Positions 35,701 through 48,149 of a stretch of DNA of 64,000 bases are shown here, one piece after another; position 1 is the stretch's first letter, and every line of letters begins with the position of its first letter. The stretch lies in contig CM055607.1 in the NCBI GenBank assembly GCA_029379385.1, forward strand, positions 34,903,235 to 34,967,234, written 5' to 3'. The notes under the pieces are model-generated. The model was given only the letters and a program-made list of their open reading frames with translations. It was not told the DNA's origin and did no database searches. Made by a program: the position numbers and the translations under genes. The stretch comes from Quillaja saponaria. Its lineage: Eukaryota > Streptophyta > Magnoliopsida > Fabales > Quillajaceae.

Positions 35701-38700
35701 TCACCTTTTTCAGCCAAGTTCCATGTCACAGTGAAAATTTTTTTTGGCTTAAAAGGAAAACAACTGTCGATACGTAGTACTTATTATCTTCACAAGTTTC
35801 CCTGCATGAAAAGTAGCAAAAGTACATTTTATTAAGTTATAACTTTAGAAGAGCTTTGAGTCATGCATTTTACTTTACACTCATTTGAATGTAGTGACTG
35901 ATCCTTTGGACTCATACATTTTAAAAAATTAGTCTAAAACATCACACTTCAAGTGAAAAAGAATTACTCGATTCCCCTTTTTCATGACATGTAACATGCT
36001 CTTTCCCCCTTCCCCCCTCCCAAAAAAAGGATTATTAACAAACATTATGTTGTCTAATCACATTATACAAGGTGATCACAAAGGACATGGGCGATTTCAA
36101 GGCTGTCATGCTTCATGGTTTGTGAAATCATGGGTTTCTAAAGCTTTAAACTTAGTTAGTTTGCTCCTAATCTACAAATTTAAAGACAAACACTACTTAT
36201 ACCCCATTAACACTACTTAAAAGCAAAAACAAAGAAAGAATTAATAGAGAAAAAGCAATATAGTAAGACGGAAGCACGTTCTTCTTCGGGTATCAGACAG
36301 AAGTAATTATTCACCTTCTTCTGGTAAGTTCCATCTCACAGTGAAAATCTTTATTGGCTTAGAGAAAAACAACCGTCGATACATAGTAGTCATCATCTTC
36401 ACAAATTTTCCTGTATGAAAAGTAATGGAAGTTTATTTCATTAAGTCACAACTTTAGAAGAGCTTTAACTCATGCATTTTATATTTACACTCATTTGAAT
36501 GCAGTGATTGATCATTTGGACCTATAAGTTTTCAAAAATTTGTCTAAAACATCACGCTTCAAGTTAAAAAGAATTACTCGATTCTCTTTTTTCATGACAT
36601 GTAACATGCTCTTACCCCCCCCCCCCCCCCCCCAAAAAGGATTACTAATAAATATTGTGTTGCCTAATCATATTATACAAGGTTCTTAAAAAGGACATAA
36701 GCAATTTCAAGGCTATCATGCTTTCTGGTTTATGCAATCATAGGTTCTAAGACTTTAAACCCAATTAATTTGCTCTTAATCTAAAAATTTAGAGATAGAC
36801 ACTACCTAGGCCCTATTAATACTACTTAAAAGCAAGAACAAAGAAACCATTAACAGAGAGAAATGTAGTGAGACGGAAGCTTGTTCTTCTTTAGGTATTA
36901 GACATGCATCAATATTCGTCGTTTATTCACTTTTTTCAGGCAAGTTCATGTTACAGTGAAAATCTTTGTTGGCTTAAAGAAAAATAAATGTCGATACATA
37001 ATACTTATCATCTTCACAAGTTTCCATGTATGAAAAGTAGCATAAGTTCATTTTATTAAGTCACAACTTTTGAAGAGCTTTGAGTTATGCATTTTACGTT
37101 TACACTCATTTGAATGCAGTGACTAATCCTTTGGACCCATAAGTTTTCAAAAATTTGCCTAAAACATCACACTTCAAGAAAAGAATTAGTCAATTCCATT
37201 TTTTCATGACATGTAACTTGCTCTCCTTACCCCACAATATGATTACTAACAGGCATTTTGTTGCCTAATCACATTATACAAGGTGATCACAAAGGACATG
37301 GGCGATTTCAAGGCTATCATGCTTCTTGGTGTTTAAATAATGGGTTTCTAAAGCTTTAAACTCAATTAGTTTGCTTCTAGTCTACAAATTTAAGAGACAA
37401 ACACTATTTAGACCCCATTAACACTACTTAAAAGCAAGAACAAAGAAAGAATTAATAGAGAAAAAACAATATAGTGAGATGGAAGCACGTTCTTCTTCGG
37501 GTATCAAACAGGCGTTAATATTCACCTTATGTTCACCTTCTTCTGGTAAGTTCCATGTCACAGTGAAAGTCATTGTTGGCCTAGAGAAAAACAACCGTCG
37601 ATACATAGTACTCATTATCTTCACAAGTTTTCCTGCATGAAAAGTAATGGAAGTTTATTTCATTAAGTCACAACTTTAGAAGAGCTTTAAGTCATGCATT
37701 TTACATTTACACTCATTTGAATGCAGCGATTGATCCTTTAGACCTATAAGTTTTCAAAAATTTGTTTAAAACATCACACTTCAAGTTAAAAAGGATTACT
37801 CGATTTCCTTTTTCCATGATATGTAACATACTCTTCTCCCCCCCTCCCTCCCTCTCTCCCTTAAAAAAATTCCTAATCACATTATACAAGGTGCTAAAAA
37901 AGGACATGGGCGATTTCAAGGCTATCATGCTTTTTGGTTTGTGAAATCATATGTTCTAAAGCTTTAAACCTAATTAGTTTTCTCCTGATCTAAAAATTTA
38001 GAGACAGTCACTACCTAGGCCCCATTAATACTACTTAAAAGCAAGAACAAAGAAACCATTAACAGAGAGAAATATAGTGAGACAGAAGCTCATTCTTTTT
38101 TGGGTATTAGACATGCGTCAATATTCACCTTTTGTTCACCTTCTTCAGGCAAGTTCCATGTCACAGTGAAAATCTTTGTTGGCTTAGAGGAAAACAACTA
38201 TTGATACATAGTACTTATCATCTTCACAAGTTCCCCTGCATGAAAAGTAGTAGTAGTTCATTTTATTAAGTCACAACTTTAGAAGAGCTTTGAGTATACA
38301 TTTTACATTTACATTCATTTGAATGCAGATCCTTTAGACCCATAAGTTTTCAAAAATTTATCTAAAACATCACTCTTCAAGTTAAAAGGAATCACTCGAT
38401 TTCCCTTTTTTCATGACATGTAACATGCTCTTCCCGTCTTACAATACGATTACTAACAAACGTTTTGTTACCTAATCACATTATACAAGGTGCTCAAAAA
38501 AGACATGGGCAATTTCAAGGCCATCATGCTTTCTGGTTTTTGAAATCATGGGTTTTAAAGCTTTAAACACAATTAGTTTGCTTTTAATTTACAAATTTAA
38601 AGACAGACACTACATAAGCCCTATTAACACTACTTAAAAGCAAGAACAAAGAAAGTATTAATAGAGAGAAAGCAATGTAGTGAGACGGAAGCTCGTTCTT

Positions 38701-41085
38701 CTGCGAGTATCATACACGCGTTAATATTCACCTTCTTCAAATAAGTTCCATGTCACATTGAATATCTTTGTTGGCTTAGAGAAAAACAACCGTCACTACA
38801 TAGTACTCATTATCTTCAAAAGTTTCCCTGCCTGAAAAGTAATGGAATTTCATTCATTAAGTCATAATTTTAGAAGAGCTTTAAGTCATGCATTTTACAT
38901 TTACACTCATTTGAATGAAGTGACTGATTCTTTGGACCCATAAGTTTTCAAAAATTTGTCTAAGATAACACACTTCAAGTTAAAAAGAATTACTCAATTC
39001 TCCTTTTTCAAGACATGTAACATGCTCTTCCCTATTCAAAATAGGATTACTAACAGACATTATGTTGCCTAATCACATTATACATGGTGCTCAAAAAAGA
39101 CATGGGTGATTTCAAGGCTATCATACTTTCTGGTTTGTGAAATCATGGGTTTTAAAGTTGAAAACCCAATTAGTTTGCTCTTAATTTACAAATTTAGAGA
39201 CAGACACTACCTAGGCTCCCTTAACACTACTTAAAAGCAAGAACAAAGAAAGCATTAGCAAAAGGAAAGCATTGTTATAAGAGGGAAGCTCGTTCTTCTT
39301 CGAGTATCAGACACATGTCAATATTTGCTTTATGTTCACCTTTTTTAAGTAAGTTCAATGTCACAATTGAAATCTTTGTTGGCTTAGAGGAAAACAATTG
39401 TTGATACATAGTACTCATCATCTTTACAAGTTTCTTGCATGAAAAGTAATAGAAATTGATTTCATTAAGTCACAATTTTTGAAGAGCTTTGAGTCATGCA
39501 TTTTACATTTACACTCATTTGAATGCAGTGACTGATCATTTGGCCTTAAAAGTTTTAAAAAATTTGTCGAAAACAACACATTTTAAGTTAACAAGAATTA
39601 CTCGATTTTCATTTTTCATGATATATAACATGCTCTTCCCGCCCTACAATAGGATTACTAATAAACATTTTGTTGCCTAATCACATTACACAAGTTACTT
39701 AAAAATGACATAGGCGATTTCAAGGCTATCATGCTTTCTGGTTTGTGAAATCATGGGTTTTAAAGATTTAAAATCAACTAGTTTGCTCCTAATCTTAAAT
39801 TTAGAGACAGACACTATTTGGACCCCATTAACACTACTTAAAAGCAAAAATAAAGAAAGCATTAACAGAGAGAAAACAATGTAGTGACACGGAAGCTCGT
39901 TCTTCTTCGGATATCAGACACAAGTCAATATTTGCCTTATGTTCACCTTATTTAGGCAAGTTCTACATCACAATGAAAATTTTTGCTGACTTAGAGGAAA
40001 ACAACTCTTAATACATAGTACTCATCCTCTTCACAAGTTTCCCTGCATGAAAAGTAATAGAAGTTCATTTCATTAAGTCATAACTTTAGAAAAGCTTTAA
40101 GTCATGCATTTTACATTTACACTCATTTGAATACAGTGGCTAATCCTTTAGACCTATAAGTTTTCAAAAACTTGTCTAAAACAACACACTTTAACTTAAA
40201 AAGAATTACTCGATTTCCTTTTTTCATGACATGTAACATGCTCTTCTCGTCCCAAAATAGGATTATTAACAGACATTATGTTGCCTAATCAAATTATACA
40301 AGGTGCTCAAAAAGGATATGGGCAATTTTAAGGCTATCAAGCTTTCTAGTTTGTGAAATCATGGGTTTTAAAGCTTTTAACCCAATTAGTTTGCCCCTAA
40401 TCTATAAATTTAGAGACAAACACTACTTAGGCCCCATTAAAACTACTTAAAATCAAGAACAAAGAAAGCATTAACAGAGAGAAAGCAATGTAGTGAGACT
40501 GAAGCTCGTTATTCTTCGGGTATCAGGCATGTGTCAATATTCGCCTTATGTTCACTTTTCTAAGGTAAGTTTTATGTCACAATGAAAATCTTTGTTGGCT
40601 TGAAGGAAAACAACCGTTGATATATAGTACTCATCATCTTCAGTGTTCCCCTGCATTAAAAGTAATAGAAGTTCATTTCATTAAGTCACAACTTTAGAAG
40701 AGCTTTGAGTCCTGCATTTTACATTTACATTTATTTGAATGCAGTGACTTATTCTTTGGACCCATAAGTTTTAAAAAATTTGTCTAAAATAACACATTTC
40801 AAGTTAAAAAGAATTACTCGATTCCCCTTTTTCATGACATGTAACATGCTCTTCCCGCCCCACAATACAATTACTAACATACATTCTGTTACCTAATCAC
40901 ATAATGCAAGGTACTCAAAATGGACATGGGTGATTTCAAGGCTATCATGCTTTCTGGTTTATGAAATCATGGGTTTTAAGGATTTAAACCTAATTAGTTT
41001 GCTCCTAATCTACAAATTTAGAGATAGATACTACCTCGGCCTCATTAACACTACTTAAAAGTAAGAACAAAGAAAATATGAACAT
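26785..41085. repeat. 14-kb tandem satellite array, about 608-bp monomer, partly higher-order
   Basis: The landmark TTAAYACTACTTAAAAG recurs at 27180, 27834, 28438, 29051, 29667, 30280, 30885, 31496, 32111, 32734, 33345, 33961, 34359, 34964, 35591, 36207, 36816, 37418, 38025, 38624, 39221, 39828, 40437 and 41045. Spacing is mostly 597-627 bp; one interval is 398 and the first is 654. All copies are in the same orientation. Each monomer also has a CTCGTTCTTCTTCGGGTATC block, a CGTCGATACATAGTACT block, a TCATTAAGTCACAACTTTAG block, a C-rich/A-rich tract, and a CACATTATACAAGG block. Between about 27.8 and 37.4 kb, monomer subtypes repeat in the order A-B-C-D. Short minus-strand frames of 60-72 codons inside monomers are not treated as genes. 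Confidence 0.95.
29667..32110. repeat. One full higher-order unit (four monomers, about 2.44 kb)
   Basis: Monomers D, A, B and C in this interval each resemble the monomer 2.44 kb away more than their neighbours. Examples: the CACAATATGATTACTAACAGG insert at 28253 and 30700; the GGCTGTCATGCTTCATGG word at 29560, 32005 and 36103; and the AGAAGTAATTATTCACC variant at 29760, 32205, 34052 and 36300. Confidence 0.8.
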
Positions 41086-41091
41086 TGAGGA

Positions 41092-41263
41092 CACAAGAAT
41101 ATTCACAACCCAGTCACTTAAAAGCTGTAGTTAGAATGTAAAACACAAACTTAGGTGCAGGAATAAAGAAATTAGAACAGAAAAAGCTAGAGTATTCAAA
41201 ACCTAGTCATTTAAAACCTGCAATGAGAATCCAAACCAAACGTAGATGCAAGGACACAGCAGG
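41092..41263. repeat. Two-copy tandem repeat of about 98 bp
   Basis: 41092-41167 (AATATTCACAACCCAGTCAC, then TTAAAAGCTG) and 41190-41263 (GTATTCAAAACCTAGTCATT, then TAAAACCTGC) are diverged direct copies at the edge of the satellite array. Confidence 0.6.
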
Positions 41264-41510
41264 GAAGGCAAGAGAAAACACAACGTAGGTCCATACCTGA
41301 ACTGCTTTATAGAGAGAGCTTAACGAATTAGGAATGGGAAAAGAAGAGGAAGACGACAGATCTTAGAGAGCAAGAATCATAAATTCGATCTTTTTTTTCT
41401 CTATCTCTGCCAGAGCTTTATCTCCAAGTTAGTAGCATAAGTAAAGTGTGCGAACCACTATTTTTTCTCTAGCTTAATTATCTTAAGTAATTTTATCATG
41501 CTTGAATTAC

Positions 41511-41985
41511 CAGTTTTGAATTGCTATGATCATTCTTAAATGTCGTTGCATAAAATTACTTTGCAATAACTAGTTTTGTATTTGCATAGCAACATTATAG
41601 ACAATGTAGAATTTTGACCGCGAGTTAGCATATATGGCCCGAAGTGGTGAAGTAGGCAATCATTTGGAGGAGGGAGTGGTGGTCCCCCCCTTAATAAGTA
41701 ATAATTGTTTCTTTTTTCTTTTCTTTTCTTTTTCAAAAAAAAAAACTCATTCTCTCTAACTTGTATGAACCTTCACATCTCTCTGCGATTTTCTTTGCTT
41801 CCCTATTCTGAATTAGAGTCTGAGTCGGTGGTGTCAGTGTCAGATCGGAGTCAGTGGTAATCCTTATTTTATCATAATGATTACTAGTTTTGAATTGCTA
41901 TGATCATTTCTAAATGTCCTTGCATATTATTACTTTGTAATAACTAGTCTTGTATTTGAAGAGCAACATTGCAAAATGTTGGACT
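41511..41985. repeat. Duplicated segment of about 105 bp, copies 373 bp apart
   Basis: 41511-41619 and 41884-41985 share TAGTTTTGAATTGCTATGAT, then CAT, AAATGTC, TTGCAT, ATTACTTTG and TAATAACTAGT, TTGTATTTG blocks in the same orientation. Confidence 0.65.
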
Positions 41986-42565
41986 CTGACGGTAGTGATG
42001 ATGAATGAAACCAAGATAATCGCCCTTGATTTGAATTCCTGGCTAGATCCAATGGGTAAGCGTCCTTTATCCAGATTCTGATGTCTAAAATTCATCAAGA
42101 AAATAGGTTGGAATAGAAGGGAAGGTATATGTTTAAAACAATAATAGCTTTTACTGTGGTTATTATACCAGTAAGATTATAATATCTAATCACTAGAATA
42201 AGAAAGCCTCTATCATTCAAATGTTTTAGCCATTAAATAAGTTAATCAAGGGAAAAAAAAATGTTCAACCTCATATGGTTTAGCTCTTCTCTGATCTTAA
42301 TGCTTTCTATGAGTGTTCATCTGATTTTCCAAGATGATTGTATTATAATGCTAACTTATGAATCCTCTTCCTATTTTGTGATTTACTTGTAACATGATTG
42401 AGATATTCCCTTCAGTTCACATGGCAATGGCTTTCCTTTACTAGTTTTGCTCGCAAAGATAATCTACAACTGTATCATTGGGTAAAATTTTGTTTCTTTA
42501 CCTTTTTATGATACTCTTGGTAAATTTCTTGTATTATATCCGTTTTCAATTCTTAGATTTTGTTT

Positions 42566-42566
<1 letters not shown>

Positions 42567-42606
<40 letters not shown>
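42567..42606. repeat. (CT)n microsatellite
   Basis: About 20 CT dinucleotides with one interruption (CTCCCT). Confidence 0.9.
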
Positions 42607-42608
<2 letters not shown>

Positions 42609-42983
42609 ATGCACATGTACTCCCTAATTCATTCTTTTACAATGTGGTTTTCTGAAAGTGGAACTTTTCCAGAGAATGGCCCTTAGTATCAACATTCTTC
42701 TAACTCCATTTAACTCAGCACCTCCTAGTAGGGTCATGACCATTTTCTGGTTTGAATAAAAGCAACATAGCTATCACATAAGTAATGGCTCTGGACTGAG
42801 TTCACTTAACTTGATTAAATACTTTCTGTAGTGGCTAGCTTGATACAATGATACCTTTGTATCAATAGAGCTATATGCACTACTTTAGAGTACATGGGGA
42901 TGGATTTTTTTTACTTTCAAGTAAGAGAACCTTGGAGTTCCTTCTTGTTCAACATGAATTAGCTCTCTACCAGAAATTCCTTC

Positions 42984-43310
42984 GTTACTGTTCATTTTTT
43001 CCAAAACCAACTTCTTCCCGTGCTGACTTGGTGACCTAACGAGCTGAGTTACCTGCAAGGACAAGTCGGACTAGACCTTAGGGGGGTGAACTCCAAAACC
43101 TCCCCAACACACAAGTTAGTAAGAATAGGTGATAAACAAAATTTACTGAAAGTTGTTTTTAGACCTAAATGACATTACCTTTCAACGAGGTTGAACATCA
43201 TATTTATTGAGAAAAAGAGAAGAAATGGGGTATCAGTACTATACATTGTATTTGGTCCTTCGCTTCCCACATGCTCTGCTCTGGTTAGTCTACATAATAG
43301 GGTACTAACA
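42984..43310 (-). repeat. 3' LTR of the gypsy element
   Basis: Similar over its length to 49752-50079. Shared blocks are ACACAAGTTAGTAAGA and AGGTGATAAACAAAATTTAC, then ATGACATTACCTTTCAAC and GGTACTAACA at the outer LTR start. The outer base pair at 42983/42984 reads CG where TG is expected in the other copy, so the edge is uncertain by one base. Confidence 0.85.
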
Positions 43311-43682
43311 GTTTTCCCCTAAAAACAAAAGCCTTGAGGTCGCCCGAAAGACTTTTGACAAGAGGTCGCCAAGTCTAGAATGGTTTCTTAATTAAGAGTT
43401 TTAGGTTGTTCATTTCTCTATGGGGGATAGGAAGTTCTCAAACTTGGCTGTTCGTTCACTCTGGACTCGCGAATAGGTGTTCCCTGGCCTATGCCTCTTC
43501 TGGGCCAAGATGCTCTTTAATTGTTTAAGCCTAAACCCCAACCACTAATATTTATGGCCGAGTATAAACCTTTTTTGGGTCAAGCTCTATCCAGTTACTA
43601 GCGGTACGTGCAGTCGCCATTCTTCTTATGACACGTGACAACTTCTAATAGGGCTCATCATACAAGGTGCTATGAGGATTCC

Positions 43683-43690
43683 TATATAAA
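43683..43690 (+). promoter_or_regulatory. TATA box for the antisense ORF
   Basis: TATATAAA followed by GGGTCC lies about 50 bases before the plus-strand frame that opens at 43727. A promoter here would drive transcription opposite to the element's own LTR promoter. Confidence 0.45.
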
Positions 43691-43726
43691 GGGTCCTGGG
43701 TTCATTTCTCCCCCCCCCCCCCCTGC

Positions 43727-46700
43727 TTGACAACCTTAGTGAAGCACTGCCAATGTCACATTATCTTGCTTGGTAAACGGGAGCTCCACACTTCTTCATT
43801 TTCTAATCTTCTAGGTAATGATACCTCCCTTTCCCAACCCACTTCCAGTATAGGCTACTTCCCTTATCCTAAGGATGGAACTATAGTCGAATATGGTGAA
43901 GAGCACATTCATAGGCCTGGGCAAGGAAAAGATGTGGATAGGCTGTTGATCATCTCAGGCGAAAAGGCAAGCTACCTAAGGAGATTTCTTCTAACATCAA
44001 CTAAAGTTGTACTCTCCTCAGTTCAGTTCATAGGCCTAAGAGATTGCCTTAGCTCAACTTTTGACAGAGTGGGGCGAGGAGTCTGATGAAGACATCGCTC
44101 CCTTCTGGCTGCAAACTAATACCCAAGTAGTTTGAGGAATAAAGAACATGATCTCGGAGGCTTGGGTGGTGACCATATCGCAATAGTATTTCGAACTAGT
44201 GACAGCTCGAACAGTAAAAGCCATGGCCATATGGTCACTGCCCACTGACTCAATTCGAGACTTTTTCTGCTATTACGAGGAATATCTTCAAGTAGGCATG
44301 CAATATCCTTTTCATCCCTTTGTTGTAAAAGTTTTAAACGTGCTAGGAATATGCCCGGCTTAAGTAGCTCCTAACAGCTAGCGTTTTCTAATCATTTTCA
44401 TAGCCATTTGCGGCGAGCTGGCGATGAAACCATCATTGGCAGTTTTAAGGCATTTGCTGGGTGTCATGAACGTTGATGTTGGTTTGGTTTATTTCATAAG
44501 TCGAGTCAGGCCCCTCTTTCACGGTCAACCCGACAATAACCTCTTTGTGAGAACCCCTCACCCGAATAATCTCCTAAATGGGTGGGTGTTCTACACACCT
44601 AAAAAAAGTTGACCTAAGCTCACCAGATAGCAACAAAAAAGATTGGACAAGATTCTAGTATATAAGAAGTACAAGCCTAGAGGTCTTTTTCAGACCAAGT
44701 ACTATAATGCTGGGTATACCCTGGCTACAAATAAGCTGTCAGAGGTTACCATTGGTTTTTTCTGCTATACTTTGACATGTGCTTCTTTTTTCCTACTTGC
44801 CATATGGATTAATCTTTTTTTCTTTATTATTTGCAGATATGGAACTGAGTCCAAAACAGGATGCTATTCAGGTGCAAGTCACGCAAGAAAGGAAGCTCGA
44901 GGAGGCAAGGGCCAAAATGGCGACGTTGACAAAGAAAACTCCCAAAGACATCAAGCAGGCCACCACTGTCAGTCATGTCTAGCCTTCAGGCAACTTGGGT
45001 ACTAGCTCCCATTCTTAGTTCGCCATAGTTGTTGAAATTTCTGACGTCCCCCCATTTTCGCTTGAGCTCACAATTGTTAAGGAGGCAGTACTCTTGACTA
45101 CTATTCGTGCTCTCATAAAGGACAAGTAGCCTACTCCCCGTCCACTGAGTCATGCTATTAAGAGGGCGCACTTAGCTAAAGCATCGGATAGGCCGTCGAG
45201 GCTGGGCAGGATGCCTCTACCACTCTTCCCTGCTAATGAGTTTTTTGGTGCCAAAGCAGAGGCTAGCCTAAACAACTAGGAGTGGCTTACGCCATAGTTA
45301 AGGGGATGACCTTGACGACCGATGCTTACTGCATGGATGAAATTCCAGTGGAGAATGCCCTGATCACTTGCGTCATAGTCACTGTCAATGTTAGTTTTAT
45401 TATAAGGCTCTTGTTAACCTTGTTTTGAAATTAGAGGTTATGTGACTAACTTCCTTGTGGTGCTTTGGCAGGCTATACAGCTCTAGGTGTCCTTGTATGC
45501 CAGGTATAAGAAAGCATTGGAGGATGCCGAATATTCCTCCAACAAATTAATTGGGACTATCCAAGAGCTGGAGAATGTTAAAGCATCATTGATATTGGCC
45601 TAGAAAAAGGCTAAAGAGAGGAAGATGGCCTTGGCTGTAACATCATCTAAAGTAATGCCTAAATTAATGAAAGTGTGTGTATATATATATTATAAGTTGA
45701 ATAAGATTAAAATTTATTATCAAATTCATAGGTATTATTCTGTATAGGAATAGTACATGTAAAAAATAAAAATACATATATATGTATAGGTATAGGAATA
45801 GTACATATAAGTATAAAACACTAAGATATGTATAATTCATATAAAATATGGACAAGGGTTAGAAGGTGGCATTGGAGAGGAAGAAAATAATAAAATAAAA
45901 TTATTTGCAAAATGTGTAAGAAAGAGAATGAAGGTAGAAAATTGCAATAAATAAGGGGTTTATGTGTAAGGAGGATAATGAAAGTGACAAAATGTAATAA
46001 ATACAAGACTTATGTGTAAAAAAGAGAGAAAGAGGTGGAAAGTTTGTAATAAATGAGGGGGCATGTGGAAGAAAAATGAGGCATAAGGTGGCCATGTGAT
46101 AATTAGTAATAATATATGGCAATAATAGGTGTAAAGGAAGGGGACATGTGGAAAACTAAAAGAATAATAGATGGACATGGAAATGATTAGTGGATTATAT
46201 GTCAGAATTTTAGGGTACAAGGTGGCCTTCTAATGATGAGAAAATCTAGATTAAGAAATAAGAGTTGGACAAGTGGAATGAATAAAAACTTACATGTTAA
46301 TTTAAAACGTGACAAGTAGCGTAGGAAAGAGACAAGTGGAGGGAAAAATTGGAAATTCTGGAAAATAAGAGGGATAAAATAGGAAACCAACACAAACTAT
46401 TTTCTAACCTCCTTAAGCTACCCGTACACTATAAATAGGAGAGGGGGTGACCAAAAATGAAAGAAACAAGATCAAGAGAGCACTTAAGTGAAAGAATTAG
46501 TAGGGAAAACAAAAAAGGAGTTTTTGATTCAATGAAAGTGTAAGAGCAAAGGCATGTATTCATGTGTTTCCTTACTCTATTATTTTTATTTTCGTAAACG
46601 TTAATTTTTACTCTTCAAAGCTTTACCTATAAAAAGCATGTTTTATGAGAAAAGTAAGCTTTTGAGCAAAAGAAAGTTTGTATAGATTGTTGTATCATTT

Positions 46701-48110
46701 TTAGCACTTGTATCATTGTTTTAACGATATGTTGATCAAAGTTCACTAAGTACTAAATGAAGTGCTCAAACCATAATATGAATTCTACTATTGAGAGGCG
46801 GTACAAAGAATATACACAAAGTCCTTGTAAGGCATGTCTTGAGTTTGCATATTGTTAAGAAAAGAGATGGCCACACGAGACAAAGTGCTTGCATGAGAAA
46901 AATTTCTTGCATTTTTATGTTTTTATAACTACATATCAAATTTCCTCTTTTAAAGATATGATGCATGATTACATATTGAGATTTATGTCTCATATTTTTA
47001 AAATATTGATGTGCAAATCAATAACTAGTTAAATAAGCTATGTTGTTCGTTGTGCTTGAATATTCATATTTATATTTAGCACGGATGAAAGAAAGGGAGA
47101 TTGTTACAGAAGAATTTGTGAAAATGTGGGAGTATAAGTACAAGATTGAAAATGAGAAGGGATGCACCCTTTGACTATGGTGTATACCTTACCTCATAGG
47201 GTGTAAACACATAAGTAATAGTAGAAAATTTTTGAATAGTAAACTTGTAGAACACGATTGCTTTTGTATAAAATTGTAAGATGTGTTCTGAAAAAGTTTA
47301 CTTACCAGTAGTAGAAATTTTGGAAGGAAGCCTAGTATAAGTAAAAAGGACTCTTCTTGACATTATGTAAATAACTTAGTATAATGAATAGTAGTTTGAA
47401 AACCGAGCCTCTGAGTCCCTTAATTCATTGTTTAAAAGTTTAATTTCTTGATTACTTAATCTTGATAATTGAAAGTTACTTAGATAAAGTAGTTTATGTA
47501 CTTAGAATTAATTAAGGAAAATCAAGAAGGAGGAATACGAAATCACTAAGTATGGTCGTATAATGTAAGTTGATACTAGCAAGAAAAATCCAAAGGAGAG
47601 TCATAAAGGTATTACCATATTAAAGAAGTAAAAGATATTAGAAAAATACAAGTAACTAAGAATTAAGTATTTTTTACAAGAATTTTTAATTTAGATAAGA
47701 AAATTTGCTAATATTTCCTTAAGAGCTTGCTGACACATTGAATTAGTTTATAAAGAGAAGTAAGGTGTCATACTAGTGACCTTCGAGGAGTAATGGGAGA
47801 AGATTAGAAGGTTTGAAAGTGAGGCAACCCTCTGGACAGAGTGCTACTTCTCCTTGGATGAAGAGAATGGTCGTCAAAGATCAACTGTCAAGAGCCGAGA
47901 TGAAAAGATCGCAGGTCTGAGGCGTGAACTGGAAGATACCAAAGGCACTCTTCTGGATGCTCGGGAGGACTCCAAGACTGCGGTGTAGATTTTCAAGCAG
48001 TCAGAGGAGTCCTCAACTTCTACCAATTTACCATTAAAATCCACTAGATTGCTCTCAAATGGCTTTAAATAGTCACGAGATATGCCTATTTGGTTGAAGC
48101 ATTTGAAAGA
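43727..48110 (+). pseudogene. Antisense extra ORF of the gypsy element (Transposase_28-like), broken
   Basis: Plus-strand frames show a domain that is annotated in plants as 'putative gypsy type transposon' (PF04195). Near 44230-44600: LPTDSIRDFFCYYEEYLQVG, MQYPFHPFVVKVLNVLGICP, ELAMKPSLAVLRHLLGV, and NLFVRTPHPNNLLNGW. After this come a Lys/Glu-rich coiled-coil-like part (44840-44980, 45480-45650: LEDAEYSSNKLIGTIQELEN) and, beyond the 2.1-kb insertion, EEWEKIRRFESEA-like sequence, DEKIAGLRRELEDTKGTLLD and NLPLKSTRLLSNGFK (47790-48090). Stops and frameshifts occur throughout. The role of such ORFs in Tat elements is unknown. Confidence 0.75.
45658..47788. mobile_element. 2.1-kb AT-rich insertion in the antisense ORF
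   Basis: The coding resemblance stops at 45657 and resumes at 47789, and AGTAATG stands on both sides (45651-45657 and 47789-47795), as a target duplication would. The inserted part begins CCTAAATT and ends TTCGAGG, only a 3-base inverted match. It contains a TATA box TATAAATAG at 46430-46438 followed by GAGAGGGGGTGACC, and no coding frame. It could be a solo LTR or a non-autonomous DNA transposon. Confidence 0.55.
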
Positions 48111-48149
48111 CATTATTTATGTTAAACTGTCATTATTAATTAGTACTCT

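Larger units (their letters stand above)
41086..42983. other. Intergenic/relic region between satellite array and gypsy element
   Basis: A minus-strand leader-like stretch (about 41395-41300, CT-rich, ending CAGTTCAG followed by GTATGG) could be a 5' UTR exon with its splice donor. A 105-bp duplication (41511-41619 and 41884-41985) and a CT microsatellite lie beyond it. No convincing coding frame was seen. Confidence 0.4.

Noticed and set aside
31888..36220. Open frames of 60-80 codons inside the satellite monomers (both strands)
   Set aside because: They recur only because the DNA is tandemly repeated, have no start or promoter context, and are broken in most copies.
26785..41085. CRISPR-like array
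   Set aside because: Unit length about 608 bp, no short repeat/spacer structure, eukaryotic sequence.
45664..46393. Minus-strand frames rich in Phe, Leu, Ile and Tyr
   Set aside because: Low-complexity AT-rich DNA within the 2.1-kb insertion; composition alone explains the open frames.
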